Shown here: positions 8,159 through 17,590 of the stretch, piece by piece
How the letters are laid out: each line of letters begins with the position of its first letter
Numbering within the stretch: position 1 is the first letter of the stretch
DNA from: JAYFRE01 sp034926235
GTDB taxonomy: Bacteria > Pseudomonadota > Alphaproteobacteria > Rhodospirillales > Magnetospirillaceae
DNA length: 29,329 bases
NCBI GenBank assembly: GCA_034926235.1
Contig: JAYFRE010000072.1
Span: 1 to 29,329, forward strand
Direction: 5' to 3'
The notes under the pieces: model-generated
What the model saw: only the letters and a program-made list of their open reading frames with translations
Told to the model about the DNA's origin: nothing
Database searches by the model: none
Program-made: the position numbers and the translations under genes

Positions 8159-10210
8159 ATGGTCAAAATGTCCATCGACGGCCACGAAATCGAGATCGAG
8201 GCGGGCGCTACCATCATCCAGGCCGCCGACAAGGCCGGAGTCGAAATTCCGCGCTTTTGCTATCACGAACGCCTGGCAATCGCCGGGAATTGCCGCATGT
8301 GCCTGGTCGAGGTCGAAAAGATGCCGAAACCGGTGGCGTCCTGCGCCATGCCGGTCGCCGAAGGCATGGTGGTCAAGACCCGCTCGCCGATGGCGGTGAA
8401 CGCCCGCAAGGGGGTGATGGAATTCCTGCTGGCCAATCATCCGCTTGATTGTCCGATCTGCGACCAGGGCGGTGAATGCGACCTTCAGGATCAAGCCATG
8501 GCCTATGGCCGGGACCGGGGCCGCTTCATCGAGGCCAAACGGGCGGTGCCGGACAAGGATTTGGGACCGTTGATCAAGACGGTGATGACCCGTTGCATCC
8601 ATTGCACGCGCTGCATCCGTTTCATCACCGACATTGCCGGTGTGCCCGAATTGGGCGCGTTCGGGCGCGGCGAGCATATGGAGGTCGGCACCTATGTCGA
8701 ACGCGCGCTATCCTCGGAACTGTCGGGCAACATCATCGATCTTTGCCCCGTCGGTGCGCTGACCTCCAAGCCCTATGCTTTCACCGCGCGATCCTGGGAA
8801 TTGGTGAAGACACCCGGAATCGACGTCTTCGACGCTTTGGGCAGCGCGATCCGCATCGATTCCCGCGCCAATCAGGTCATGCGGGTATTGCCCGCGACCC
8901 ATGACGGCATCAACGAAGAATGGCTGGGCGACAAAAGCCGCTTCGCCGTTGACGGGCTGATCCGTCAGCGTCTGGATCGCCCCTATCTGCGCGAGAATGG
9001 CCGCTTGCGGGAAGCGGGGTGGGACGAGGCCCTGGCGGCCGTTGCGGCGCGGTTGAACGGGCTGACCGGCGGTGAGATCGCGGCCATTGCCGGCGATTTG
9101 GCCGATGCGGAAGCGATGACGGCGCTGAAGGATCTGATGGCGGCGCTGGGTTCGCCGCATCTCGATTGCCGCCAGGACGGAGTCAAACTGGGCGGACCGC
9201 GCGTTTCCTACCTGTTCAACAGCACCATCGCCGGGATCGAATCCGCCGGCGCGCTGCTGCTGATCGGAACCGATCCCCGCCGCGAAGCCCCGGTCCTGAA
9301 TGCGCGTATCCGCAAGCGCTGGCTGCAAGGACCGTTCCCCATCGCCCTGGTCGGGCCGGAACGCGATCTGACTTACGATTATGCGCCGCTGGGCGATGAT
9401 CCCGCTTTGCTGGAAGCGATCGCCGACGGTTCGCATCCTTTCGCCGCCACACTGGCGGGGGCGGAACGCCCCATGCTGATCCTGGGGCAGGGAGCGCTGG
9501 CGCGTGTGGATGGCGCGGTGTTGCTGGGGCTGGCGCGGCAGATCGCCGAAAAACACGGACTGATCCAGGGCAACTGGAACGGTTTCAACATTCTGCACCG
9601 GGCGGCGGCGCGGGTCGGCGGGCTTGATCTGGGCTTTCTGCCCGGTGAGGATGGACGCGATACCGCCGCCATCATCGATGGTGCGGCGAAGGGCGCGGTC
9701 AAGGCGGTCTATCTTTTGGGCGCGGACGAGATCGACATGGACGCGCTGGGCGAGGCTTTCGTCATCTATCAGGGCCATCATGGCGATAGGGGCGCGCATC
9801 GCGCCGACGTCATCCTGCCGGGCGCGGCCTATACCGAAAAGGACGCCACCTATGTGAATACGGAAGGCCGGGTGCAACGCACCAACCGGGCGGTGTTCCC
9901 GCCCGGCCAGGCGCGCGAAGATTGGCGGATCGTGCGTGCCCTGTCCGGCGTTTTGGGCCGGGATTTGGCTTATGACGATCTCGACGCTGTGCGTGCGCGC
10001 ATGGATGCGATCAATCCGGTCTTTTCACGCCGTCTGCTGCTGGCTGATCCCTGGGCGGAATTCGGCCGGGAAGGCGCGCTTTCCGCCGATCCGCTGCGCA
10101 CGCCGATTGAAAATTATTACCAGACCGATCCGATCAGCCGGGCCTCGCCGACCATGGCCCGCTGCACGGCGATCCTTCTCGACCGGGACGGGAGCGACGG
10201 CCATGGATGA
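8159..10210 (+). CDS. nuoG: NADH-quinone oxidoreductase subunit G (75 kDa)
   Basis: The 683-aa product is the large Fe-S subunit of complex I, carrying clusters N1b, N5 and N4. The ferredoxin-like N-terminus has C34, C45, C48 and C62 ([2Fe-2S]). The His-ligated cluster is held by H94, C98, C101 and C107. The next [4Fe-4S] cluster uses C146, C149, C152 and C196. The rest is a molybdopterin-oxidoreductase-like domain without a cofactor role. I see no extra CxxCxxxC motif for the N7 cluster found in some bacteria, which fits the alphaproteobacterial/mitochondrial form. The AAGGGAGG ribosome site is well placed. The stop overlaps nuoH by eight bases. Confidence 0.96.
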   Translation: MVKMSIDGHEIEIEAGATIIQAADKAGVEIPRFCYHERLAIAGNCRMCLVEVEKMPKPVASCAMPVAEGMVVKTRSPMAVNARKGVMEFLLANHPLDCPICDQGGECDLQDQAMAYGRDRGRFIEAKRAVPDKDLGPLIKTVMTRCIHCTRCIRFITDIAGVPELGAFGRGEHMEVGTYVERALSSELSGNIIDLCPVGALTSKPYAFTARSWELVKTPGIDVFDALGSAIRIDSRANQVMRVLPATHDGINEEWLGDKSRFAVDGLIRQRLDRPYLRENGRLREAGWDEALAAVAARLNGLTGGEIAAIAGDLADAEAMTALKDLMAALGSPHLDCRQDGVKLGGPRVSYLFNSTIAGIESAGALLLIGTDPRREAPVLNARIRKRWLQGPFPIALVGPERDLTYDYAPLGDDPALLEAIADGSHPFAATLAGAERPMLILGQGALARVDGAVLLGLARQIAEKHGLIQGNWNGFNILHRAAARVGGLDLGFLPGEDGRDTAAIIDGAAKGAVKAVYLLGADEIDMDALGEAFVIYQGHHGDRGAHRADVILPGAAYTEKDATYVNTEGRVQRTNRAVFPPGQAREDWRIVRALSGVLGRDLAYDDLDAVRARMDAINPVFSRRLLLADPWAEFGREGALSADPLRTPIENYYQTDPISRASPTMARCTAILLDRDGSDGHG

Positions 10211-11225
10211 TCTGCTGCAAAACCTCTGGCCGCCTTTGCTGATCTTGATCAAGATCGTGGCGATCATCGTGCCGGTGATGATCACCGTGGCCTATCTGAC
10301 CCTGGCCGAACGCAAGGTGATCGCCGCCATCCAATTGCGCAAAGGGCCCAATGTGGTCGGGCCGTTCGGGCTGTTGCAGCCCGCCGCCGATGGGCTGAAG
10401 GCCCTGTTCAAGGAAACGGTGATCCCGACGGATGCGGACAAACCCGTCTTTCTGATCGCACCGATCCTATTCCTGACCCTGGCCTTGTCGGCCTGGGCGG
10501 TGGTGCCGTTCGGCGATGGCGTGGTTCTGGCCGACATCAATGTCGGCATCCTTTATCTGTTCGCTATTTCCAGCCTGGGCGTCTATGGCCTGATCATGGC
10601 CGGCTGGGCGTCGAACTCGAAATGGGCGTTCCTGGGGGCGTTGCGCGCGGCGGCGCAGATGGTGTCCTACGAGGTATCGATCGGCTTCATCCTGGTCGCG
10701 GTGCTCTTGTGCGCGGGCTCGCTCAATCTGTCGGATATCGTGCGTGCCCAGGCCGGGCCGAGCGGTCTCTTGGACTGGTATTTTCTGCCTCATCTGCCGG
10801 TCTTCGTGATCTTCTTCATCTCCGCCTTGGCTGAAACCAACCGCGCGCCCTTCGACCTGCCCGAAGCCGAGGCCGAGCTGGTCTCGGGCTACAATGTCGA
10901 ATATTCGGCGATGCCGTTTGCCATGTTCTTCATCGGCGAATATTCCAACATGCTGCTGATGTCGGCCCTGACCACGATCCTGTTCCTGGGCGGGTGGCTG
11001 CCGCCTTTCCCGGGCACGTTCTTCGCCATGGTTCCGGGTGTGGTCTGGTTCTTGGCCAAGACCGCCCTGGTCCTGTTCTGTTTCCTGTGGGTCCGGGCGA
11101 CGTTCCCGCGCTTCCGTTATGACCAGCTCATGCGGCTGGGCTGGAAGATCTTCATGCCGTTCTCGCTCGCTTGGCTTTTGCTGACGGCGGGTGTGCTGCA
11201 ATTCTCCGGCGCGCTGCCGGGTTGA
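10203..11225 (+). CDS. nuoH: NADH-quinone oxidoreductase subunit H (ND1 homologue)
   Basis: The 340-aa product is a membrane subunit with about eight transmembrane helices linking the quinone chamber to the proton channels. Signatures are AERKVIAAIQLRKGPNVVGP near the N-terminus and, in the large loop, ETNRAPFDLPEAEAELVSGY followed by NVEYSAMPFAMFFIGEY, rich in the conserved acidic residues. The frame is open upstream inside nuoG, but ATG 10203 gives the canonical start (MDDLLQNLW) and overlaps the nuoG stop by eight bases. Confidence 0.96.
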   Translation: MDDLLQNLWPPLLILIKIVAIIVPVMITVAYLTLAERKVIAAIQLRKGPNVVGPFGLLQPAADGLKALFKETVIPTDADKPVFLIAPILFLTLALSAWAVVPFGDGVVLADINVGILYLFAISSLGVYGLIMAGWASNSKWAFLGALRAAAQMVSYEVSIGFILVAVLLCAGSLNLSDIVRAQAGPSGLLDWYFLPHLPVFVIFFISALAETNRAPFDLPEAEAELVSGYNVEYSAMPFAMFFIGEYSNMLLMSALTTILFLGGWLPPFPGTFFAMVPGVVWFLAKTALVLFCFLWVRATFPRFRYDQLMRLGWKIFMPFSLAWLLLTAGVLQFSGALPG

Positions 11226-11242
11226 GGGGGGAGAAGGTCAGC

Positions 11243-11731
11243 ATGTCTTTCATCGCCCGCACCCTCAAAACCTGGCTTCTGGCCGAAATCGTCTCCGGTC
11301 TTGCCCTGACCTTGCGCTACATGGTCAAGCCCAAGGTGACGGTGAACTATCCTTACGAAAAAAACCCGATCAGCACCCGTTTCCGGGGCGAGCACGCGCT
11401 CAGGCGCTATGCCAATGGCGAGGAACGCTGCATCGCCTGCAAGCTGTGCGAGGCGGTTTGTCCGGCCCAGGCGATCACCATCGAGGCCGCGCCACGCGAC
11501 GACGGCAGCCGCCGGACGCTGCGCTACGACATCGACATGACCAAATGCATCTATTGTGGTTTCTGCGAGGAAGCCTGTCCCGTGGACGCCATCGTCGAAG
11601 GCCCGAATTACGAGTTCGCGACCCTGACGCACGCCGAGCTGCTGTATGACAAGGAAAAGCTGCTCGCCAACGGCGATCGTTGGGAACCCTTGCTGGCGGC
11701 GCGCATCGACGCCAACGCGCCCTATCGGTGA
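11243..11731 (+). CDS. nuoI: NADH-quinone oxidoreductase subunit I (TYKY, 2x[4Fe-4S])
   Basis: The 162-aa product is an 8Fe ferredoxin-type subunit carrying clusters N6a and N6b between NuoG and NuoB. The two motifs are C63/C66/C69/C73 (CIACKLCEAVCP) and C102/C105/C108/C112 (CIYCGFCEEACP). The N-terminus is the usual amphipathic, membrane-associating stretch followed by YPYEKNPISTRFRGEHALRRY. The frame extends upstream into nuoH, but ATG 11243 is preceded by GGGGGGAGAAGG and matches the family N-terminus. The length is normal. Confidence 0.96.
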   Translation: MSFIARTLKTWLLAEIVSGLALTLRYMVKPKVTVNYPYEKNPISTRFRGEHALRRYANGEERCIACKLCEAVCPAQAITIEAAPRDDGSRRTLRYDIDMTKCIYCGFCEEACPVDAIVEGPNYEFATLTHAELLYDKEKLLANGDRWEPLLAARIDANAPYR

Positions 11732-11744
11732 CGGGAGGAAAAGG

Positions 11745-12359
11745 ATGATCCAGGGCCTCTTCTTCTACATCTTCGCCGCCGTGCTGCTGGGCAGCGCCGT
11801 CATGGTGATCGCATCGCGCAATCCGGTGCATGCCGTTCTGTTCCTGATCCTGGCTTTCTGCAACGCCGCCGGGCTGTTCCTTTTGTGCGGGGCCGAATTC
11901 CTGGCCCTGGTGACGGTTATCGTCTATGTCGGCGCTGTGGCGGTGTTGTTCCTGTTCGTGGTGATGATGCTGGATATCGATCCGGCTCACTTGCGTGTCG
12001 GGCTGAAACGTCATCTGCCGCTGGGCGGCGCGGTCGGAGCGGTGCTGATCGCCGAACTGATCCTGATGGCCAAGGAATGGCGTTTCGCCGAAGGCGCACC
12101 CTTGGACGGACGCGCACCCGTGCCAGATCCGTCAGCGCTGACCAATACCGAAGCGCTGGGGCGGCTGATCTACACCGATTACGTCCTGGCCTTTCAAACC
12201 GCCGGTTTGATCCTTCTGGTGGCGATGGTGGGGGCTATTTTGTTGACGTTGCGCACCCGTCCCGGCGTCCGGCGTCAGGACATTTCGGCGCAGCTTGCCC
12301 GCAACAAGGCTAATTCGGTCGATATGGTGCGTCTTTCCGGCCCGGAGGGACAGCCATGA
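11745..12359 (+). CDS. nuoJ: NADH-quinone oxidoreductase subunit J (ND6 homologue)
   Basis: The 204-aa product is a membrane subunit with five transmembrane helices. The N-terminus MIQGLFFYIFAAVLLGSAVMVIASRNPVHAVLFLIL and the glycine/valine-rich third helix (VTVIVYVGAVAVLFLFVVMMLDI, containing the pi-bulge of ND6) are diagnostic. The C-terminal half is longer and less conserved. ATG 11745 follows GGGAGGAAAAGG, a strong ribosome site. The stop overlaps the nuoK start as ATGA. The upstream extension of the frame into nuoI is not used. Confidence 0.95.
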   Translation: MIQGLFFYIFAAVLLGSAVMVIASRNPVHAVLFLILAFCNAAGLFLLCGAEFLALVTVIVYVGAVAVLFLFVVMMLDIDPAHLRVGLKRHLPLGGAVGAVLIAELILMAKEWRFAEGAPLDGRAPVPDPSALTNTEALGRLIYTDYVLAFQTAGLILLVAMVGAILLTLRTRPGVRRQDISAQLARNKANSVDMVRLSGPEGQP

Positions 12360-12667
12360 TGACAATCGGGCTGAGCCATTTCCTGAGCGTGGGGGCGATC
12401 TTATTCGCGCTGGGGGTGTTCGGTATTTTCCTGAACCGGCGCAACGTCATCGTCGTGATGATGGCGATCGAGCTGATGCTGTTGGCCGTCACCGTCAATC
12501 TGGTCGCTTTCTCGCATTTTTTGGGTGATCTGTCGGGGCAGATCCTGACCCTGTTCGTACTGACCGTGGCCGCCGCCGAGGCGGCCATCGGACTGGCCAT
12601 CGTGGTGGTGTTGTTCCGACGGCGTAAAAGCATCGCGGTCGATGACATCACGCTGATGAAAGGGTAG
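12356..12667 (+). CDS. nuoK: NADH-quinone oxidoreductase subunit K (ND4L homologue)
   Basis: The 103-aa product has three transmembrane helices and sits between NuoJ and NuoN, connecting the charge relay of the membrane arm. The conserved membrane glutamates are E39 in MAIELMLLAVTVNLV and E75 in VAAAEAAIGLAIVVV, equivalent to E36 and E72 of the E. coli protein. Two ATG codons are adjacent (12356 and 12359). The first overlaps the nuoJ stop, and the CGGAGGGA ribosome site serves either. The length is typical. Confidence 0.96.
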   Translation: MMTIGLSHFLSVGAILFALGVFGIFLNRRNVIVVMMAIELMLLAVTVNLVAFSHFLGDLSGQILTLFVLTVAAAEAAIGLAIVVVLFRRRKSIAVDDITLMKG

Positions 12668-12673
12668 GGACGC

Positions 12674-14617
12674 ATGGATGCCGCCGTTGTCTTCCTGCCC
12701 CTTCTGGGGGCCATTATCGCCGGTCTTTTCGGCCGCCGTCTGGGTGATCGGCTGGCGCAGGTGGCGACGGTGCTGCCCCTCGGCATCGCCGCGCTGCTGT
12801 CTGGCCTGATCTGCGCCGATGTGATTCTTCTGGGCAGTCAGCCCCGGACGACGCCTCTGCTGACCTGGTTTTCCTCGGGCGGGCTCGAAATCGGTTGGGC
12901 GGTCGCCGTCGATAGTCTGACCGCCGTGATGATGGTCGTCGTTACCTGGGTTTCCTTCCTGGTGCATGGGTATACGGTCGGCTCTATCCGCCATGACCCA
13001 TCGGTGCCGCGCTTCATGAGCTATCTGTCGTTCTTCACCTTCGCCATGCTGGTGCTGGTGACGGCGGATAATCTGGTGCAGCTTTTCTTCGGCTGGGACG
13101 GTGTGGGGCTCGCATCCTATCTGTTGATCGGTTTCTGGTACGCCAAGCCATCGGCGGCGGCGGCGGCGATCAAGGCCTTTGTCGTCAACCGGATCGGCGA
13201 TTTCGCTTTTCTGCTGGGGCTGTTCGGCCTTTACCTTTTGTGCGGATCGCTCGATTTCGCCACGGTTTTCGCGGTTCTCCCGCTCAAGGCCGAAACGGTA
13301 ATTCCGTTCCTGGGGCTGGAGGTAAGCGCCGTCACCGTGATCGCGCTGTTGTTGTTCGTCGGCGCGATGGGTAAATCGGCGCAGTTCGGACTGCATGTCT
13401 GGTTGCCCGATGCGATGGAAGGACCGACGCCGGTGTCGGCCCTGATTCATGCCGCGACCATGGTCACCGCCGGTGTCTTCCTGCTGGCCCGTCTGTCGCC
13501 CTTGTTCGAGCTCTCTGAAATCGCTCTGGCGGTGGTGGTGGTGGTTGGTGCGTTCACCGCCCTGTTCGCGGCCACGGTGGCCTGCGTGCAGAACGACATT
13601 AAGCGGGTCATCGCTTATTCGACCTGTTCGCAATTGGGCTATATGTTCGTGGCCATCGGCGTATCGGCCTATCAGGCGGGAATCTTCCACCTGTTCACCC
13701 ATGCCTTTTTCAAATCCCTTTTATTCCTGGGCGCGGGCTCGGTGATCCACGCCATGTCCGACGAACAGGACATCCGGCGCATGGGCGGGCTGTGGCGGCA
13801 TATTCCGCTCACTTACGCTCTGATGTTGGTGGGCAGCCTGGCGCTGGCCGGCATTTGGCCCTTTGCCGGTTACTGGTCCAAGGATTTCATCCTGGAAGCC
13901 GCCTGGGGGGCGGGAACCACGCTGGGAATGCTGGCCTATGGCGTCGGTGTTCTGACCGCATTGCTGACCGCGTTCTATTCGGGCCGGCTGTTGCTGCTTG
14001 CTTTCCATGGCGCGCCGCGCGCCGATGAAAAGGTGATGGCCCACATCCATGAATCGCCGGCGGTTATGATCGGGCCATTGTTCTTGCTGGCGATGGGGGC
14101 GCTGTTCGCGGGCGCGCTCGGCTATCACTTCTTTGTCGGCGAGGATATGGCGGCGTTCTGGGGCAGCTCGATCCAGGTCCTGTCCTCGCATCCGGCGTTG
14201 GAAATCGCCCATGACGCGCCCGACGAGATCGCTCTGGCTCCCAGCATCGCTGCCGGGGCCGGGATCGCGCTCGCCTTGCTGATGTATGGCGCCGCACCCG
14301 CTCTTCCCGTCTGGATGGCCAGGGTTGCGCCGGGGATCTACCGTTTCCTGGTCCACAAATGGTATGTGGACGCGCTGTATGACCGCCTGTTCGTCAGGCC
14401 CGCTTTCGCCTTGGGCCGGTTTTTGTGGAAAACCGGCGACGAGACGGTCATCGACGGGCTTGGTCCCAATGGCGCGGCCTTTCTGACCCGGATTTTGGCG
14501 CGGCGCACCGCCTTGTTGCAAAGCGGAGCTTTCACCCATTACGCCTTCGCCATGCTGGTGGGGGTGGTCGTCCTGACGACCTGGTATGTCCTGGGCATGG
14601 GAGGGGTCCCGTCATGA
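12674..14617 (+). CDS. nuoL: NADH-quinone oxidoreductase subunit L (ND5 homologue)
   Basis: The 647-aa product is the distal antiporter-like proton-pumping subunit. It has the core antiporter fold plus the C-terminal extension forming the lateral helix and last membrane segment. The broken-helix lysine K234 lies in GAMGKSAQFGLHVWLPDAMEGPTPVSALIHAATMV-type sequence, which is intact. In helix 5, where nearly all homologues have GWEGVGL, this protein has GWDGVGL: the key carboxylate is Asp at residue 142 (codon GAC at 13097-13099). The charge is kept but the side chain is shorter. It starts six bases after nuoK and overlaps nuoM as ATGA. Confidence 0.96.
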   Translation: MDAAVVFLPLLGAIIAGLFGRRLGDRLAQVATVLPLGIAALLSGLICADVILLGSQPRTTPLLTWFSSGGLEIGWAVAVDSLTAVMMVVVTWVSFLVHGYTVGSIRHDPSVPRFMSYLSFFTFAMLVLVTADNLVQLFFGWDGVGLASYLLIGFWYAKPSAAAAAIKAFVVNRIGDFAFLLGLFGLYLLCGSLDFATVFAVLPLKAETVIPFLGLEVSAVTVIALLLFVGAMGKSAQFGLHVWLPDAMEGPTPVSALIHAATMVTAGVFLLARLSPLFELSEIALAVVVVVGAFTALFAATVACVQNDIKRVIAYSTCSQLGYMFVAIGVSAYQAGIFHLFTHAFFKSLLFLGAGSVIHAMSDEQDIRRMGGLWRHIPLTYALMLVGSLALAGIWPFAGYWSKDFILEAAWGAGTTLGMLAYGVGVLTALLTAFYSGRLLLLAFHGAPRADEKVMAHIHESPAVMIGPLFLLAMGALFAGALGYHFFVGEDMAAFWGSSIQVLSSHPALEIAHDAPDEIALAPSIAAGAGIALALLMYGAAPALPVWMARVAPGIYRFLVHKWYVDALYDRLFVRPAFALGRFLWKTGDETVIDGLGPNGAAFLTRILARRTALLQSGAFTHYAFAMLVGVVVLTTWYVLGMGGVPS

Positions 14618-16128
14618 CCGGCTGGCCGCTGCTGTCCATCGCCGTCTTTCTGCCGCTGCTGGGTGTGCTGTTCATCCTGTTCATCGGCGGAACGGAAGAG
14701 GAAAAAGCCCGGAACGCCCGCTCGGTGGCGCTTCTGACCGCCGTTGCCAACTTCCTGGTCGCGCTTGCGGTCTGGGCGCTGTTCGATCCCACCCGGGCCG
14801 ATTTCCAGATGATCGATCAGGCCCGCTGGCTGCCCGCCCTCGGCATGTCCTATCGGCTGGGCGTGGACGGCATTTCGTTGTTCTTCGTCCTGCTGTCCAC
14901 CTTCCTGACCCCGCTGTGCATTCTGTCGTCCTGGCAGGCGGTCACGGTCCGGGTCAAGGATTACATGATCGCCTTCCTGGTGCTGGAAACCATGATGGTG
15001 GGCATGTTCACCGCCCTCGATCTGGTCTTGTTCTATGTCTTTTTTGAAGGCGTTCTGATCCCGATGTTCATCATCATCGGTGTCTGGGGCGGGCCGCGAC
15101 GGGTCTATGCGGCCTTCAAATTCTTCCTCTACACCCTGCTAGGGTCAGTCTTGATGCTGCTGGCGGTGCTGGCAATGTATGGCCAGGCGCACACCACCGA
15201 CATCCAAGCGCTGCTGGCGCATGATTTCCCGGCCCGGATGCAGCCCTGGCTGTGGCTTGCTTTCTTCGCGTCTTTCGCGGTCAAGGTGCCGATGTGGCCG
15301 GTGCATACCTGGCTGCCCGACGCCCATGTCGAAGCGCCGACCGCCGGGTCGGTGATCCTGGCCGGCGTTTTGCTGAAAATGGGCGGCTACGGTTTCCTGC
15401 GTTTTTCGCTGCCGATGTTTCCCTTGGCCAGCGACTTTTTCACGCCGTTGATTTTCGTGCTGTCGGTCATCGCCATTCTCTACGCCTCGCTGGTTGCGCT
15501 GGCGCAGCAGGATATGAAGAAGCTGATCGCCTACAGCTCGATCGCCCATATGGGCATCGTCACCATCGGCATCTTCACCGTCCGTCCGCAAGGCGTCGAA
15601 GGGGCGATGTTCCAGATGCTGTCGCATGGCGTGGTGTCGGCGGCGCTTTTCCTGTGCGTCGGCGTGCTCTACGACCGGGTCCATACGCGCGAGATCGCCC
15701 GTTTCGGCGGTCTGGCGGCAAGGATGCCGGTTTTCGCGGCGCTGTTCATGCTGTTTACCCTGGCCGCGATCGGCTTGCCGGGAACGTCCGGATTCATCGG
15801 CGAATTCCTAGCCCTTCTGGGCGCGTTCTGGACCAATGTCTGGCTGGCGGCGTTCGCCGCGCTCGGCCTGATCCTGGGGGCGGCCTACATGCTGATCCTC
15901 TATCGCCGCGTCATGTTCGGACGGCTGGAACGCGAGGAATTGATGGCGATCCCCGATCTGTCGCGGCGCGAGATCGCGCTGTTCGTGCCATTGGTTCTGG
16001 TGGTGCTGTGGATGGGGCTTCATCCCGACACCTTCCTTGAACCGATGCGTCCTTCGGTCGAAAAGCTGGTGAACGACTATCATCTGGCCCTGTCTTCCGC
16101 CCGTTCGGCGGCGGCGGCGCTCCAATGA
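14614..16128 (+). CDS. nuoM: NADH-quinone oxidoreductase subunit M (ND4 homologue)
   Basis: The 504-aa product is an antiporter-like proton-pumping subunit with about fourteen transmembrane helices. Key residues are present: E145 in FYVFFEGVLIPMF on helix 5, and K224 in AVKVPMWPVHTWLPDAHVEA on the broken helix 7. The frame stays open far upstream inside nuoL, but ATG 14614 overlaps the nuoL stop (ATGA) and gives the normal N-terminus. It is an ordinary family length. The NuoM helix-5 carboxylate is the standard Glu, unlike that of NuoL here. Confidence 0.96.
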   Translation: MTGWPLLSIAVFLPLLGVLFILFIGGTEEEKARNARSVALLTAVANFLVALAVWALFDPTRADFQMIDQARWLPALGMSYRLGVDGISLFFVLLSTFLTPLCILSSWQAVTVRVKDYMIAFLVLETMMVGMFTALDLVLFYVFFEGVLIPMFIIIGVWGGPRRVYAAFKFFLYTLLGSVLMLLAVLAMYGQAHTTDIQALLAHDFPARMQPWLWLAFFASFAVKVPMWPVHTWLPDAHVEAPTAGSVILAGVLLKMGGYGFLRFSLPMFPLASDFFTPLIFVLSVIAILYASLVALAQQDMKKLIAYSSIAHMGIVTIGIFTVRPQGVEGAMFQMLSHGVVSAALFLCVGVLYDRVHTREIARFGGLAARMPVFAALFMLFTLAAIGLPGTSGFIGEFLALLGAFWTNVWLAAFAALGLILGAAYMLILYRRVMFGRLEREELMAIPDLSRREIALFVPLVLVVLWMGLHPDTFLEPMRPSVEKLVNDYHLALSSARSAAAALQ

Positions 16129-16144
16129 GGGGGGCTTGACGGCG

Positions 16145-17590
16145 ATGACGCAACTGCCGAACATCCTGCCGGTCCTGCCTGAGATCGCTGTTGCGGGCGG
16201 GGCTTTGATCCTGCTGGCGGCGGGGGCTGCCGTGCGGCGCGACTCCTTTAGCGGGACGATCGCGGCGGGTGGCCTGCTGGCTTTGATTCTGGCCATGGTC
16301 TTGGTTCTGCTCGGTCTTTATCAGCCCCGTCAGGTGGTTTTCGGCGGCATGATCATCGTCGACCGCTTTGCGGTTTTCGCCAAGCTGCTGATCCTGGCCG
16401 GAGCGATGGCGGCTTTGGTCATGGCGCGGGATTGGATGCGCCGCGAGCGGCTGGAACGCTTCGAGGTCGTGATCCTGATCCTGTTCGCCACGCTCGGCAT
16501 GATGATGATGGTGTCGGCCAACAGCCTGATGACCCTGTATCTGGGGCTGGAACTGCAAAGCCTGTCGCTTTACATCCTGACCGCGTTCGACCGCGAGGAC
16601 AGCCGTTCGGTCGAGGCGGGGATGAAATATTTCGTGCTGGGCGCGTTGGCTTCCGGCCTGCTGCTCTACGGTATGTCGCTGGTCTACGGCTTTGCCGGCA
16701 GTCTGTCTTTTGCCGATTTCGGTCACGCGGTGACGGCGGACAGCCCGATGGGCGTTCGGATCGGGCTGATTTTCATCCTGGCCGGTCTGGCGTTCAAAAT
16801 TTCGGCAGTTCCGTTCCATATGTGGACCCCGGACGTCTATGAAGGCGCGCCGACGCCGATGACGGCCTTTTTCGCCACGGCGCCCAAGGTCGCGGCTTTC
16901 GCCCTGCTGATCCGGGTGTTGCTGGGCCCCTTCGGGGCTTTGATCGGAGACTGGACCCCGATCATTTCGCTGCTGGCCGTGCTGTCGATGGTCCTGGGCG
17001 GTTTCGCGGCGATTGCGCAGAAGAACATCAAACGCATGCTGGCCTATGGCGCGATCGGACATGCCGGCTACGCCCTGATCGGGTTGGCGGCGGGGAACGG
17101 GCAGGGGGTGAGCGCGGTTCTGATCTATCTCGCCATCTATCTGTTCATGACCGCAGGCGCGTTCGCCGTGATCCTGGCGCTGCGTCGGGACGGACGAACG
17201 GCCGAAGAGATCGGCGATTTCGCCGGTCTGGCCAAAAGCCGCCCCTTCATGGCGTTCTGCCTGTCCATGTTCATGTTTTCGATGGCCGGCATTCCGCCGC
17301 TGGCGGGTTTCTGGGGAAAATTCTATGTCTTCATGGCGGCGATCGATCGGGGAATGTATGGTCTGGCGCTGGTCGGTGTGCTGACCAGTGTGGTCGCGGC
17401 CTTCTACTATCTGCGCGTGGTCAAGATCATCTATGTCGATGAGGAACGGGAAACGCCGGACCGGGAAACCGATGCCGGCCTTCGGATCGTCATGGCCATC
17501 TGCGTTCTGGTCGTTTTGGGGATGACGCTGACGCCATCGTCTTTGACCGATGGGGCGGCGCTGGCGGCGGCGGTTTTGTTCAAGGGGTGA
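16145..17590 (+). CDS. nuoN: NADH-quinone oxidoreductase subunit N (ND2 homologue)
   Basis: The 481-aa product is the third antiporter-like subunit, placed next to NuoK. E136 in YLGLELQSLSLYIL and K218 in LAFKISAVPFHMWTPDVYEG are the conserved charged residues of the proton path. A TTG three codons upstream (16136) also fits the frame, but ATG 16145 is better spaced from the GAGGGGGG tract at 16127-16134. It is the last complex I gene. Its stop at 17588-17590 lies inside a near-consensus ribosome site for the following birA. Confidence 0.95.
   Translation: MTQLPNILPVLPEIAVAGGALILLAAGAAVRRDSFSGTIAAGGLLALILAMVLVLLGLYQPRQVVFGGMIIVDRFAVFAKLLILAGAMAALVMARDWMRRERLERFEVVILILFATLGMMMMVSANSLMTLYLGLELQSLSLYILTAFDREDSRSVEAGMKYFVLGALASGLLLYGMSLVYGFAGSLSFADFGHAVTADSPMGVRIGLIFILAGLAFKISAVPFHMWTPDVYEGAPTPMTAFFATAPKVAAFALLIRVLLGPFGALIGDWTPIISLLAVLSMVLGGFAAIAQKNIKRMLAYGAIGHAGYALIGLAAGNGQGVSAVLIYLAIYLFMTAGAFAVILALRRDGRTAEEIGDFAGLAKSRPFMAFCLSMFMFSMAGIPPLAGFWGKFYVFMAAIDRGMYGLALVGVLTSVVAAFYYLRVVKIIYVDEERETPDRETDAGLRIVMAICVLVVLGMTLTPSSLTDGAALAAAVLFKG

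Noticed and set aside
13531..13551. GGTGGTGGTGGTGGTT-like run inside nuoL
   Set aside because: It is a short stretch of valine codons in a membrane helix, not a functional repeat.
12401..13702. Minus-strand open frame (433 codons) opposite nuoK/nuoL
   Set aside because: It is the shadow of membrane-protein genes, with a His/Gln/Asp-rich translation and no family features.
3531..17590. Possible unusual insertion or missing subunit in the nuo operon
   Set aside because: All fourteen genes are present, in canonical order, full length, with their Fe-S ligands and key charged residues. Apart from the NuoL Asp the operon is ordinary.
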